Positions 1 through 23,984 of a stretch of 64,000 bases of DNA are shown in pieces. A program made the position numbers and the translations under genes. Source of the DNA: Apostichopus japonicus (Eukaryota > Echinodermata > Holothuroidea > Aspidochirotida > Stichopodidae); NCBI RefSeq assembly GCF_037975245.1, contig NC_092581.1:6663501-6727500 (forward strand), in the 5' to 3' direction. The notes under the pieces are model-generated. The model was given only the letters and a program-made list of their open reading frames with translations, did no database searches and was not told the DNA's origin. Numbering within the stretch: the stretch's first letter is position 1; every line of letters begins with the position of its first letter.

Positions 1-600
1 TCTTTGTATGTAATGTTAAGCATACTCCTCTCCATGTTATGTTGTGCGGCTGCTAACTTTCTTTCCGTTTTAATTGTTAGTGTCCATGTTTCTGATGCAT
101 ATGTCATTGATGGGAGAATACATTGGTCATACATGTTCCTTTTTAAGCATAATGGAAGATTGCCCTTCATGATGTGGCTTGATCCTCCTCCTTATTTCAT
201 TATCTTGATTCCTTTCGGTGAGAGTGAACCTTTGTCCCAGGTAAATGTATTCAGATACATGTTCCAATTCTGTTCCATTAATGATGATTGGTTTGTGTTT
301 AACTGATTGGTCTGCCATTACTTTGATCTTCTTCATATTCATTTTCAGTCCTCTTTTCCTGCTTGCTATGTCCAAGTCCTGTAACATGCTCTCCATTTCG
401 TTAAAGTTGTTAGCTATGATGACTATATTATCAGCACAACAGAGGTGGTTGAACTTCTCCCCATTCACATTGATACCTTTATCTTCCCAATTGATGTCTT
501 TGAAGATGTGTTCTAAGCATGCAACACTAATATGCATGCCCCATATCTCTTGACAAATGGTGCAGTTGTTGACCTTGACCTTATTCACCTTTGCCAACAT
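1..600 (-). pseudogene. Non-LTR retrotransposon reverse transcriptase fragment
   Basis: On the minus strand from about 600 leftward the translation reads as the palm and thumb region of a non-LTR (LINE-type) reverse transcriptase. Recognisable blocks are ACLEHIFKDINWEDKGI, then a degraded catalytic box reading CADN where F/Y-A-D-D is expected, then GLKMNMKKIKVM, then ELEHVSEYIYLGQRFT. A stop at about 127 is bypassed in another frame, where NMYDQCILPSMTYASETW and LAAAQHNMERSMLNITYK continue to the window edge, so there is at least one frameshift. The element sits in a GART intron on the same strand as the gene. The lost second Asp and the frameshift mean it is dead. Clade is uncertain; the thumb region resembles RTE/endonuclease-RT elements. 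Confidence 0.8.
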
Positions 601-1335
601 TTAACCTCCATGACTAACAATTCGGTCTCATCCACTCAACTAAGGGCATCTTTGCATACAAAATATAACCTCTATCCAACTTCCTTTCTTGAGATATCAT
701 GTTTACAAGGTGTCACATTTTTCTTGAGATATCATGTTTACAAGGTGTCACATTTTTACTTCTGCTGACCTGAAGTGATCTCTGACATCCACTAAACACA
801 CTTACTTTCATTTATTTTATATTCAAAGCATGAGATCAAAGTTTTACTCTTGGGATGTTTTTTTTTTAAGTTTTTCACCTTTTGACATGTTGACTTCTGT
901 ACCTCTACCAAAACAAAAGGCCTTTTGAACCAAACATTGGGGCATTCACAAACAAACACTGGGATCCATCAAAGTTTCCCATGGAAAATATTAGGGAATT
1001 AATTATCACACATAAACATTGATATTAAAATTTACAATTACATCAATGCAGAAAGGGATTGCAGGAGGCTGATAAACTTCATTCAAGTATGTACCCTCCT
1101 TAAGTTCTAAATGAAAGTCTTATTAAGTCAGGCCAGCAGGGTATCACTCACTCAGGTGCTCAAAGCAAAGAAATCCAAGTGCTAAGAGGTTAAAATCCCT
1201 GATGAATAATCTATGAAGAACTGGAAAATATAACTGTCAACTTAAGCATATTCATCAGATATTTATTAGTACTGTGCAAGATGTACAGTAGTCATACAAG
1301 ATCTATATTACAGATACAACAGATGAACCATTTAC
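601..1335. other. GART intron 5 sequence, mostly unassigned
   Basis: No exon is visible here. Between 678 and 770 there is a short direct duplication built on 'gagatatcatgtttacaagg', part of the dispersed AGGTCA-type repeat family found many times in this window. The rest is AT-rich intron sequence. The next GART coding exon must lie beyond the left edge. Confidence 0.6.
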
Positions 1336-13652
<12,317 letters not shown>

Positions 13653-14269
13653 CTGTAGAAATTAAAGAAAATAGAGAAAAACTTGACTTACATCAAGTGT
13701 GCTCTGACACTATGTATCACTAGCTATATTATAGCTATGATGTGTGAAGAGTTGTGATGCAAACATTGATAGACAAAATTTATAATCTGAGGAGCCACAT
13801 GCCATCTGTCTACTAGCCACTGAGAATTGAGTATCAGTGAGTCAAAAGTGACAGCAGACATAGTATACATACCAGGCTACCATATAAAGCATGATGCTGG
13901 TTTCTGTCTTTCCAGGGACACTGGATGGGACTTCACACAAAATAACTTTGATTAATTTCTAGCCAATTGCTAACATTTAAAGAACATTTTAACTTAGTAA
14001 CCATTTTACTTAGTCTTAGATTGTACCCAGTCAGTTCCTTGATGACATGAAAATGTTTAATATCTGCAATATGACTGTCGTTTAGTACTCCAGTACATTG
14101 TCTGTCTTGAATACATAGCTGTACATAGCATGGTAATCATGTACTGACACTGATTCCTTTAGACATCTGCTCACATGTACAACCCTATGTTCCAACATGT
14201 GTACTTACAACATATTTGTTTTTTATGTCAAGTCAAAGAGTACATAAGCTTCCCTTGGGATATTATGTT
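13653..14269. other. Upstream of GART coding exon 1
   Basis: This should be GART 5' intron or promoter-proximal sequence. No TATA box, CpG island or non-coding exon could be identified with confidence. Confidence 0.4.
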
Positions 14270-14850
14270 GAGGAAGGCATGTTAGTGTAGAGAGACAGGT
14301 AAGAGGGTGGTGAAGTAAATGTATGGCATTTGTTGACTTCAAATGACATTTGAACTCCACCTAAAGCAATAATAGGCTTCTTAAATTTGATATGGTACAT
14401 CAACAAACCAAAATAGATCTGTCCAGAGTTCCCTTCTTCCAATATCATATTGACAAGTCTTTTACAATTTGACCTCTTGTCCTCCACCAAAATCAATAGG
14501 CTTCTTTTACTCAATGTTATACACCTTCATATCAAGTATGAGATCTGCACAAGCTTCCTACATTAAGATACCATGTTTACAACATTTTCTCAATTTGACC
14601 CCAGGTGACCCCATATGACCTCCTTCAAACAATAGGCTTCTTGTATTCAATGTGAGGTCTGCCCATGATTCCCTTGAGATATCTTGTTTACAAGGTTTCC
14701 ACAATTTGACCACTGGTGACCCCAAATGACCTTTGACCTACACCAAAAACAATAGGCTCTTTTAACACAATATGATACTCCTGCACACTAAATATGAGGT
14801 CTGCCCATGATTCTTTTCTTGAGGTATCATGTTTACAAGGTTTTTAAAAA
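14270..14850. repeat. AGGTCA-type dispersed repeat, tandem units
   Basis: About four diverged units of roughly 140 bp with the same block order as 11447-11906, including 'cccaaatgacctttgaccta' and 'accaaaaacaataggctctt'. Confidence 0.8.
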
Positions 14851-15229
14851 TACAGTGATTTACAGATATATATAAATACAGATAAATTTTAGACTTGAAA
14901 ACTTTAGGATAATTAGTCTAAGTAATCTGCTATTTAACTATAACTATGACTATCTGGAAATAAATTCTTAAGTTTGTTACATAACAGCTCCTTATAGTTT
15001 AACAAATATGAAAGACAAATACCAAAACAATGGTGTTACTCAAGTGGCATAAAATTCACAGAGAGTTTTTCTACAAACCATAGGCATCACATAAAATGAA
15101 GGCAGTTCTGTTGTAAAGCAACTATAGTATACTTGTTGAACCTCATGATCAATACAAATGATCATTACATTTTGTTGGTAAGCAAAACACACATAAACTT
15201 TCCAATTTACGTGACATCACATAAGTTAC

Positions 15230-15955
15230 AAGCAGTGGCAAAGGTGGAGGGCCTGGGGGCACGTGCCCTCCCAAAAAAAATTGTGCTCCCCAAGTGCCCC
15301 CCAGATGCAAGTTGTAGTGTTAATAAAATACTCAAAAACTTTTTTTTACAAAGAACGAAACATATTATGTTCATCAGTTAAACTTCTTTCCACCGACCAT
15401 CACAATAACCAGTTGGCCTTAATTAGCAACTCACTAACAAGGTCACAGCTCTAGGCCCCAGCGTGAACCGCGAGTGCTTGCACTTCCCTACTACCCTGCT
15501 TGAATTTAAATTTAAATTTTCAACACTCTTCTTCAAGTTGTAACTTTCCCCAAACCCTCTTGATATATATGGAGGGGCTGACATATGTATGATTCCGCCC
15601 CAACTATTCAAGTGGAAAACATCTTTTTGCTCTCCAAATGGATAATCAACAGATAGCACCAAATTGCATTTTATGGCCCCTAATTATTTGAAACATTATC
15701 AAAGCAAAGGTTATATATCCTTTTTTTGGTATAACTTTTTTAATTAAAGACATAAATATCGCACAGACAAAGCCTTAAACCTCTTGATTATAAAGTTAAA
15801 TGTCAAGTTGCAAAATATAGCACCAGATTGCATCTAAGGACCCTTAAGTAATCAAAAATTTCTCAAAAAGGAGGGGGACACCCCTCCCCCAGGATGGCAT
15901 TCACAAATAATCACTGTGCCCCCTAAATAAGTGCTGTGCACCCCTGTGCCGTAGG
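15230..15955. repeat. Putative TIR element fragment, G/C-tract type
   Basis: Begins 'gcagtggcaaaggtggaggg' and ends 'gtgcacccctgtgccgtagg'. Internally it shares 'gcaccaaattgcat', 'gcatctaagga' and 'aggagggggacacccctccc' with the element at 26826-27178, so it is probably a longer or older relative. Clean ends and a target duplication were not found. Confidence 0.5.
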
Positions 15956-16194
15956 AAGATTGTTGCATTAGTAGCCTAGTTTGATCTGTGCAGTGTATGT
16001 CAAAACTGTTGCAGAGTCACCCAAATTTGATTAGTACTTGTACAAGAAATGTCTATTCACATGATATTAGAAGATGAAAATGTTCACGATGGGCAAGGAA
16101 GGTACATGTTTGACAACAAGTTATACTTTACACTATCACTCTGTGACAATCCAAAACAAGCAGGGAAGGCCTCAATAATTTACGTGAACATTTT

Positions 16195-17375
16195 GATGAG
16201 GACCAATCACAAGAAAACTGTACATTTACTTGACTTGTAACACCAATCAAGAGAATATTGCATATATACTTGGATTGCAATATTTACCAATCATGTTACT
16301 AGAGCTGTAACAACAATCACAAGAAAACTGTATATTTACTTGACTTGTAACAACAATCAAGAGAATATTGCATATATACTTGGATTGCAATACCAATCAT
16401 GTTACTAGAGCTGTAATAACAATCACAAGAAAACTGTATATTTACTTGACTTGTAACACCAATCAAGAGAATATTGCATATATACTTGGATTGTAATACC
16501 AATCATGTTACTAGATCTGTAATAACAATCACAAGAAAACTGTATATTTACTTGACTTGTAACAACAATCAAGAGAATATTGCATATGTACTTGGATTGC
16601 AATACCAATCATGTTACTAGAGCTGTAACAACAATCACAAGAAAACTGTACATATTTACTTGACTTGTAACACCAATCAAGAGAATATTGCATATACTTG
16701 GATTGTAATACCAATCATGTTACTAGAGCTGTAATGACAATCACAAGAAAACTGTATATTTACTTGACTTGTAACAACAATCAAGAGAATATTGCATATG
16801 TACTTGGATTGTAATACCAATCATGTTACTAGATCTGTAACAACAATCACAAGAAAACTGTACATATTTACTTGACTTGTAACACCAATCAAGAGAATAT
16901 TGCATATACTTGGATTGTAATACCAATCATGTTACTAGAGCTGTAATGACAATCACAAGAAAACTGTATATTTACTTGACTTGTAACACCAATCAAGAGA
17001 ATATTGCATATATACTTGGATTGTAATACCAATCATGTTACTAGAGCTGTAATAACAATCACAGGAAATATTGCATATTTACTGGAATTTTAATACCAAC
17101 CATGAGAATATTGCATATTTACTAGAACTGTAATAACAATCACAAGAATATTGCATATTTACTGGAATTGTAATACCAATCACAAGAATACTGCATATTT
17201 ACTAGTATTGTAATACCAATTGCTTATTTATTTGAATTGTAATACCAATCACAAGAATATTGCATATTTACTGGAAATGTAATACCACTCACAAGAATAC
17301 TGTATATTTACTAGTATTGTAATACCAATTGCATATTTATTTGAATTGTAATACCAATCACAAGAATATAGCATA
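16195..17375. repeat. 106-bp minisatellite grading into 53-bp half units
   Basis: From about 16205 to 17055 the unit is about 106 bp: 'aatcacaagaaaactgtata', 'tttacttgacttgtaacaac', 'aatcaagagaatattgcata', 'tacttggattg.aatacc', 'aatcatgttactagagctg'. The two halves are diverged copies of one another. From 17060 to 17375 the array continues as single degenerate halves, 'aatcacaagaatattgcata' plus 'tttactggaattgtaatacc'. The open frames on the minus strand in this array are by-products of the repeat. Confidence 0.95.
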
Positions 17376-18407
17376 TTGGCAGGAATTTGGGTGACCATCA
17401 ACCAGTAATGGGTCAATGTAGAAGTATATTTTCATCTTTAATACTGGCAAAACTTTGCCGTAAAACTTTGTGATCAAAGACGTTGGCAATGGTTACAAAA
17501 GGAGAATTATTACTATTGTTTATTAAAACTACTTTGTGTTTTTCCATTTCTTGTTCTTCAACCTTCATTAATGTAGACAATGATGATATTCCTTAAGGAA
17601 GCATGAGAAGGTTATATCTAGATTAGGCTGTAAGTTCCATTCTTCATGATACTTCCTTTCAAGGGTATACATTGTTAGTGATGGATGATATAAAAACTTA
17701 AAACTAGCCAGTGCACACAAAGATTATGGCTTCTCTTTTCTTTCTTTCTTTTTTGTTGATACTTTCATGCACTTGGAAACTTTGGATAATTTGATTCAGT
17801 CAAAGCTTTGAAGTTAAATTGTAGTGTACTTGAACTTTTTAACATGCCAACTTCAGTGACTTAAAGCAGGTTTGGTTTTCTATGACATAAAAAATTATAT
17901 GCTATTGTTGTAGATATTCCTCATCAATGTGGTATGTTTCTTTGTTATAATTGAGGGTTCAGCCTCTCTCACCAATAATTAACTTGTTTTGTACAGTTGC
18001 CTAATACTAGATTTACTTTTCTAACATTTAAAAGTATTGGGATTGTGGTAAGTTTGCACAAAGTAAAAGGCATTTCTCTATTCGCAGTTGCCATTATTAT
18101 TATTTGCCTTGTATTACTCTTTGCACATCACTTTACTCTAACCTTGCAAGTTTTTGTTTCCCTTCATTTGAACTGCAATTTTAACATATGAATTTCCATT
18201 GATTTCAATTTTGGGCACAGGACATGTAAATGAGCTATTGATGTCATTGTCATTAAACACTAAACAACGAATATCTAAAAAAAATGTTGCCATTCCTGTT
18301 AAGTAGTTAAGAGCTTTCTACATGTAAAGACATGGGGAACATCTAGGCAAACAAACAATGAGCTCTAGACCTTTATATCCTTCACAACCAGTCAGAAAAA
18401 TCATTTA
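17376..18407. other. Intergenic or 5' intron sequence
   Basis: AT-rich, no recognised gene. The small open frame at 17997-18191 has a hydrophobic stretch but no supporting context. Confidence 0.4.
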
Positions 18408-18411
18408 GGCC

Positions 18412-18688
18412 GTGGCTATTCTTACGACGAGTCGTAACAATTATTTATAAACTATTCTTACGACAAAGGCAAATTCAAGTGCAGTAAAGTAAATAAAGCA
18501 ACTGCCATGTAGTAGGGGTAACCCTAACCCTAAACATAACCCTAAACCTCAATCCTAACCCTTACCCTAACCCTAACCGCAAATTATTGTTACTCCTCGT
18601 CGTAAAAATAGTACTCCTGGTCATGAAAATAGCAACTGCGCATGCGTAGTCGGAAATTATTCTTACAACTAGTCGTAAGAATAGCCAC
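18412..18688. mobile_element. MITE with internal telomere-like repeats
   Basis: The ends are inverted copies: GTGGCTATTCTTACGAC at 18412 and its near reverse complement ending at 18688 ('gtcgtaagaatagccac'). Each end is itself partly palindromic ('ttacgacgagtcgtaa'). The sequence ATCATTTA occurs just outside both ends (18400-18407 and 18694-18701), compatible with an 8-bp target duplication around slightly eroded termini. Inside, about 18515-18580 is a run of CCCTAA variants. Confidence 0.75.
18510..18582. repeat. Interstitial telomere-like (CCCTAA)n tract
   Basis: Roughly ten CCCTAA units, several degenerate ('cctaaac', 'cctcaat', 'ccttac'). The vertebrate/deuterostome telomere motif is TTAGGG. 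Here the tract sits inside the MITE rather than at a chromosome end. Confidence 0.85.
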
Positions 18689-18701
18689 TTTGAATCATTT
18701 A

Positions 18702-19440
18702 ATCATAAAATAATCATAATTGTAATCATTATTACATGTCCAAGTAATCGTTATCAATTACTTTGATTTTTAGTTGTAATCATAAGAGCAAAAGCAATCA
18801 ATTACATTTCACGTATAATCAACCCAAGCCTGTGGTAAGTACGAGTTGGCAAAAGCTTGGCCTTATATGAGTATTGCAGATGTAGGCCTAGCCAAATACA
18901 TTTAGGCTAGTACTGTAACGTTAGTACGCCTAGGCATAATACTGAAATCAGAAATGTTAACAGGACGTTGCAGCTAACTTAGGCTAAGTAAGACTAGAGT
19001 AAGACCAGCATAAACTATATGCCTAACCAGTAATCATTGGGGAAAAACTTAGGCTAAGTCCAATATTATAGAATTCAGTTTGTAGAAAACTTAGTCTGCA
19101 ATAAAACATGATGGTCACATTCAGTACACTGCTCGAAACGTACGATCTTGTTGATTCAGTAATTCCTGTGATTTGTGACTGCTGTCAAATAACCCCTCCG
19201 TATAATATTTGGTGTTACTTCTCACGTTACAAAATTCCCCGCGCAGTGGCCATAACATTAACAGCAAGTAGTTTCTGCGGTGGACATGTGCGTATCCTGT
19301 CTAAATAGCCATTAACTATGGAACGCCAAAAGGCTCAGGGCACATGTAAAGTGATACTCGGTACATTTAAACCGATACGTTGTACATGTAAACTGATACG
19401 TTGTACATGTAAACTGATATAGTTCACTTTAAAGACTTGA
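18702..19440. other. Intergenic, with short 22-bp repeat
   Basis: No gene recognised. At 19345-19420 there are three copies of a unit close to 'cgttgtacatgtaaactgat'. The open frame at 19108-19308 has no family signature. Confidence 0.4.
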
Positions 19441-19900
19441 GAGGGGGCTATAGCGCTTTCGAGGGCTAAATCTTTTCGAAAACGACTAAGTCCGTGATCA
19501 CTGAGAGGTTGACAAAGTTTCCGCCCCACGAGAAAAGAAACGCAACATCCTTTCGCTCCCAAATACATGGAGGTATACGAAATTTATCACAACCCCCTCA
19601 CCGGGCTATTTACCTTTATTAAAGGTGCAAGGGGCCCGTCAAGCAAGTCAACTTTGCCAATTTTACACCCATTGACTTTGCACGTAAAACGATTATAAAA
19701 AAACCTTAAGTCCGTGATCACTGAGAGGTCGACAAAGTTTCCGCCCCCCCCCCTCCCCACGGGAAAACGGGACATCCTTTCGCTCCCAAATTCATACAAC
19801 ATGAAGAGGATGCACGAAGCTTATCACAACCCCCTCACCAAGTTAATTCCCTTGTTTTAAAGGTGCATGGTGCCCGTCAAGCAAGTCAACTTTGCCAAAT
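19440..19900. repeat. Two-copy tandem duplication, about 220-bp unit
   Basis: Both units contain 'taagtccgtgatcactgaga', 'gacaaagtttccgcccc', 'catcctttcgctcccaaat', 'ttatcacaaccccctcacc' and 'cccgtcaagcaagtcaactt'. The second copy has an expanded C tract at about 19745. Confidence 0.9.
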
Positions 19901-21250
19901 TGAAGATATAAAACCTGTAGCATATTATGTACTGAGGGGAACTTTGCTATACAGGGAATTTAGGTGTAAAATTAATTGTTATAATTGTTATAATTACTTG
20001 TCTTATATGCCAACGCTTGATCTACTGCGTAAAAAAGGGGGACAAATGAGTGGGTGGGTCGTATATGGGACAGTGCCTCAAAAATCTTAGTTATAAGATC
20101 GTGGCACTGACATATAGGCTAACAATGAAACTGATAGGCTATATAAAACGTATAGACGTAATGTATTTATTACATTATCATTACATTATTAATCACATTA
20201 GACTGCTACACTGTTCAAAATCTGAGGAGTTCTCTACGTTAATTGTTGCAACCAAACTCGTGAAACCAAACAAACGCACGATCATCGCATCCGCGATCGT
20301 GCAAATACGTGATGAGCGGTTAAAATAAACCTTGTGTTTTGTTTCAACGCAATTCCTACAATGCGTGCCTAGAATCTTGAGGTTGCACATTACTGACTAC
20401 TCAAATCAGAAGAAATTATAGGAACATTTCGCTAAAAAATAGTGCATATTGTCCAGCCGTTCACATTATCGTATTTAGGAAATCTCACAGGGACAGTTAC
20501 CCCCCCCCCCCACTCCCCACCCGCACACCCGGCAGGCTATACGGCCCTGTACTTAGCATCAGTAGAACAGAACTACTAAACTAGATCTTGAGGTATAATG
20601 ATTAACATGGTTTTAACAACAACATGACTAGCAGTTTAACACCCAAGCACCCCATTATCAAAACTCGTATGAAATATATAATTATCTCAAAAACACTTAA
20701 AACTATCATGAGTGGCATTGCTAACCAAACTGAATGTACAATATAATTAACATGTAGTGTTATATTGCTTGTACGTGATAATACAGCATAATATAAAATA
20801 TGCAAAATAATAAACTGGACAGGAGATGCTGCGGGATTTATCTGCTGGCTTAGCATATAGCCTCAGTGGTGTAAAGGCGCGGTAAATGAAATCTGTAATT
20901 CTTATTTCAACCCAATTGAAAAGTTTTATATTTCTTCAGGGGGTTGCGCAGATGAGAATAAAATATTAATAACTACTTATCTCATAGGACAATGCTTGAG
21001 CTCCTTTTGGGATATAAACGAGTCATTATGAGCCCGATATGTCTAGCGCCTTCACAATTCAGTCACTTGATATCGTGTCCCACCCTTTCAAAAGGTGAGG
21101 GACGTGTCTGTAGTAGTATAAACAGACTCAGAAATGGTGTCAGTTAGATTCCTTTACACTGATGATATTCCAGTTTATTAAAACATCAACATGAAAACTA
21201 AAAATAGAAAGAGCAGAAAACAAAGTACATAAACCCGGCACATGCATATT
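19901..21250. other. Intergenic, no supported feature
   Basis: Mostly AT-rich. A C-rich tract lies at about 20500. No host exon or transposon protein was recognised. Confidence 0.4.
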
Positions 21251-21254
21251 ACAC

Positions 21255-21600
21255 ACTGTTGATACAATCAGTGGCGGAGATTTCTTGTCAGAAGTGGGGG
21301 GTTGCAGGCCATTGATGAAATAAAAAGTCATAACTGCTGGCTCACTATCTAAGTGGAGCGCGACCATAAGTTGGCGCGAAGTGCACAAGAATCTTTTGGC
21401 AAATATTGCCTCCCAGATTGCAGTTAATGGCACTGCCCAGGCCTTGAAAAGCTGCATATAACCAGGGGCGTATGCAGGATTTTCTAACCCGGGGCGCGCG
21501 TATCACTATCTAAGCGGAGCGCCACCATTGGTTGGCGTGCAGCATACAAGCAAATTTCTGGTTTTGGTACCCCCGGATCACCGGAAATGGCACTTCTCGG
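21255..21600. mobile_element. hAT-like MITE fragments with shared hairpin core
   Basis: Two consecutive pieces, each with the core 'ctatctaag.ggagcgc.acc' followed by an inverted TTGGCG block and 'gcacaagaa' or 'gcatacaag'. They begin 'cagtggcggagatttc' (21259) and 'ccaggggcgtatgcaggatt' (21463). Right ends with matching inverted repeats were not found, so they are probably truncated or nested. Confidence 0.6.
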
Positions 21601-22072
21601 GCTTGAAACTGACCAACCATATGTACACTTTTGCCTGAGAACCAAGTATTTCCAAATACTTTTTTTCTCATCTATAACCTTTTTGATGATTGTCACCAGT
21701 CACACATCATATTCGACTTCATCACATATCCTGTTGATCATTGCTTTTGTAGGTGATTCTTCATCGCGGCCCACAGTATCCGTCAGCCCCACTGTTCAGA
21801 ATTTGAAAATTCACAATTCTCGTGAATAAATTCACTTCAAAACATACCCATAATGTTGCACAAAATATCATCTTTGGACAACCGATATAGAAAAACCTCC
21901 TTCAAACCCTAACAGACGGGTCAAAATTGCACGAGTATGATGAAGTATGATGGAGAATGTTGGTTAGGGAATTTTCGAAAATTCAGACGGCAATTAAAAA
22001 ATTTCGTTGAAGGAAATAAAAATATACCAGATGTTTTCATAACCGAACACTACACACATCGACAGTTTTGAG

Positions 22073-22629
22073 AATGGGCGCAGATCAGTCTTGGATAATG
22101 GTGGGGACGCGTGTATGCTCTCTGATACTATCTAAGCGGAGCGCGACCATGGGTTCGCGCGTAGCGTATATTTTTTTGGGCAAATATACCTCCCAGATCG
22201 CCGGAAATAACACTTCCCAGACCTAATGATGCTCCTAAACCTCCTTAAGTTTTAGATCTCATGGCTGAGAAATTTAGTTTGGAGAAATACATGGGCGTCT
22301 GCAGAAAGAAAATCAGGGGACAAATAATCCAAGTAGACTTTTGTATATACGATGGGTCTGGGGTCCTCTCCCAGAAAACAAATATAGACTGCCGCAAATG
22401 CGATTTCCGTCCTATATTTAACAACTGTGGATAAAATACAATAAAATGAGAACTGCTGCATGTCATTTGCACAATGCTGGATCAAACTGCGCCAAAGTTC
22501 AATACAGGGGAACTTGAAATGCAGCTATTGGTCAAGACAAATTGGTGGGGACACGGTATATCATGTCCCCACTACTGAAAAAGTTGGTGGGGACGCGTCC
22601 CGCTGTCTTCACCAGGATCTGCGCCCATG
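22073..22629. mobile_element. hAT-like element, 557 bp, 8-bp target duplication (7/8)
   Basis: Terminal inverted repeats are ATGGGCGCAGATC at the left and 'gatctgcgcccat' at the right. Flanks GTTTTGAG (22065-22072) and GTTTGGAG (22630-22637) match at 7 of 8 bases. The core 'ctatctaagcggagcgcgac' lies near 22128. No transposase frame. Confidence 0.8.
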
Positions 22630-23326
22630 GTTTGGAGGCTGTTTATCGTGGAACGCCATTTTCATGCTCACTGATATGATGTGATATCTGCTGTATGCTT
22701 ACAAATTCGAATAATTTTGTCACTGTTCCTCTTTCTCTCCCCGTTTTCTTGCCGTATTTTCTACTCCATCCTTTTCTCCTTTTCTCTCGTTCTTCTTTTT
22801 CTTTTCCTTCCTTCACCTCGTTGAAGTTGGCAAGTGTATACAGTTCCAAAGCTATTCAACAGCAACAAAACGTTATTTTGTGTATGTCTGTTGTGGGGTG
22901 AAGTTAGCGCTATGAGCTACAAGTTCCAATGCGCAAGGTGGGGGAAAGGGGCTAGAAATAATGTGTGGGTCAATTCTAACTCGGTTTTCGGTCGTTAATT
23001 GTTGATGTAGCCTACCAGGTAAAAGGTTGAAATGACTTTAACAATTTCAAATTCAATAATTTGATTTATTATGCCATTTGGAGCACATAACATATAGGCT
23101 ATAACAGAACATTACTGGCTAAAACTAGGGGGGGGTGATTGTGTGGGCCAACCCCCCCTCTTCAAAAAGTGGGGGGGGGGGGGTTAAAACCAGTACAAAC
23201 TATTATAAACATAGCTAGGCACAAATTGGCTACATTGCTAACATTGGTTGCCTTTCTGAGTTTCTCTGCTAAATAATGTGTCACTGCTTGTAGGTTTCCT
23301 GTTAAAAAAATTAACGTTCTTTAATT
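22630..23326. other. Intergenic; pyrimidine-rich tract and G runs
   Basis: A C/T-rich stretch at 22725-22820 and poly-G/poly-C tracts at 23120-23185. No gene signal. Confidence 0.4.
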
Positions 23327-23984
23327 TATATATTCCTATTTAAATCAACATATCATCGATTAAGCTCATTAACATATTCCAAATCCCGATTTAGGTGATG
23401 ATTGACATGTGGAGATACATCACGTGAAGTCACCTGACAAGGCGCGCGAATAATTGAAAATAAACACGAGCACAGTGGAAGGTATGATTTGAGCTTGAAT
23501 CCTGTAATTGTTAATCCCCTGGGTATATATTTAGCTACAGTAAAACGTAACCTTACAGTAGGCCTCACTGCAGAACAATATCATCTTTGTTTATGGTGTA
23601 ACTGGAAGAGGTAATTGCATCTGTGTACGTACTGTGGGCCTATGCAGTTGCATGTGTATTCCTATACTATAGCTCCACGTGTTTGAGTAGACAAGCCCAG
23701 TTTGCATTGAGATAATTGCACGTCATTGACATATCAGTTTTTCAGCCTTATTGTTACACCGAAATCTTTTTGCAAGTATAATTGTTCATAATTACCATTG
23801 ACATAATCATGATGAACACCCGTGCTAGCTTGTTAGCTTCGTAATTTTGGAACTATTTCATTATTCGCGCGCCTTGTCAGGTGATTGCACGTGATGTATC
23901 TTCACATGTCAATCATCACCGAAATCGGCATTTTGAATATGTTAATGAGCTAAATCGATGATGTCGATTTAAATAGGTATATAT
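23327..23984. repeat. Large inverted repeat (arms about 125 bp) around a 407-bp spacer
   Basis: The arms at 23327-23453 and 23861-23984 are reverse complements with only scattered differences. Shared blocks include 'agctcattaacatattc', 'ggtgatgattgacatgtg', 'agatacatcacgtg' and 'cacctgacaaggcgcgcgaa'. The spacer shows no coding signal. This may be a foldback or TIR-type non-autonomous element; a target duplication could not be identified because both flanks run into ATTTAAAT-type satellite. Confidence 0.85.

Noticed and set aside
16317-16926. Series of overlapping 61-residue minus-strand frames starting MVLQSKY.
   Set aside because: Each is the same segment of the 106-bp minisatellite; the frame closes at the same place in every unit.
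18510-18582. Telomeric repeat as evidence of a chromosome end or fusion point.
   Set aside because: The tract is short, degenerate and enclosed by MITE inverted ends.
22643-22901. Overlapping 68-residue frames on both strands.
   Set aside because: Low-complexity pyrimidine/purine tract; compositional artefact.
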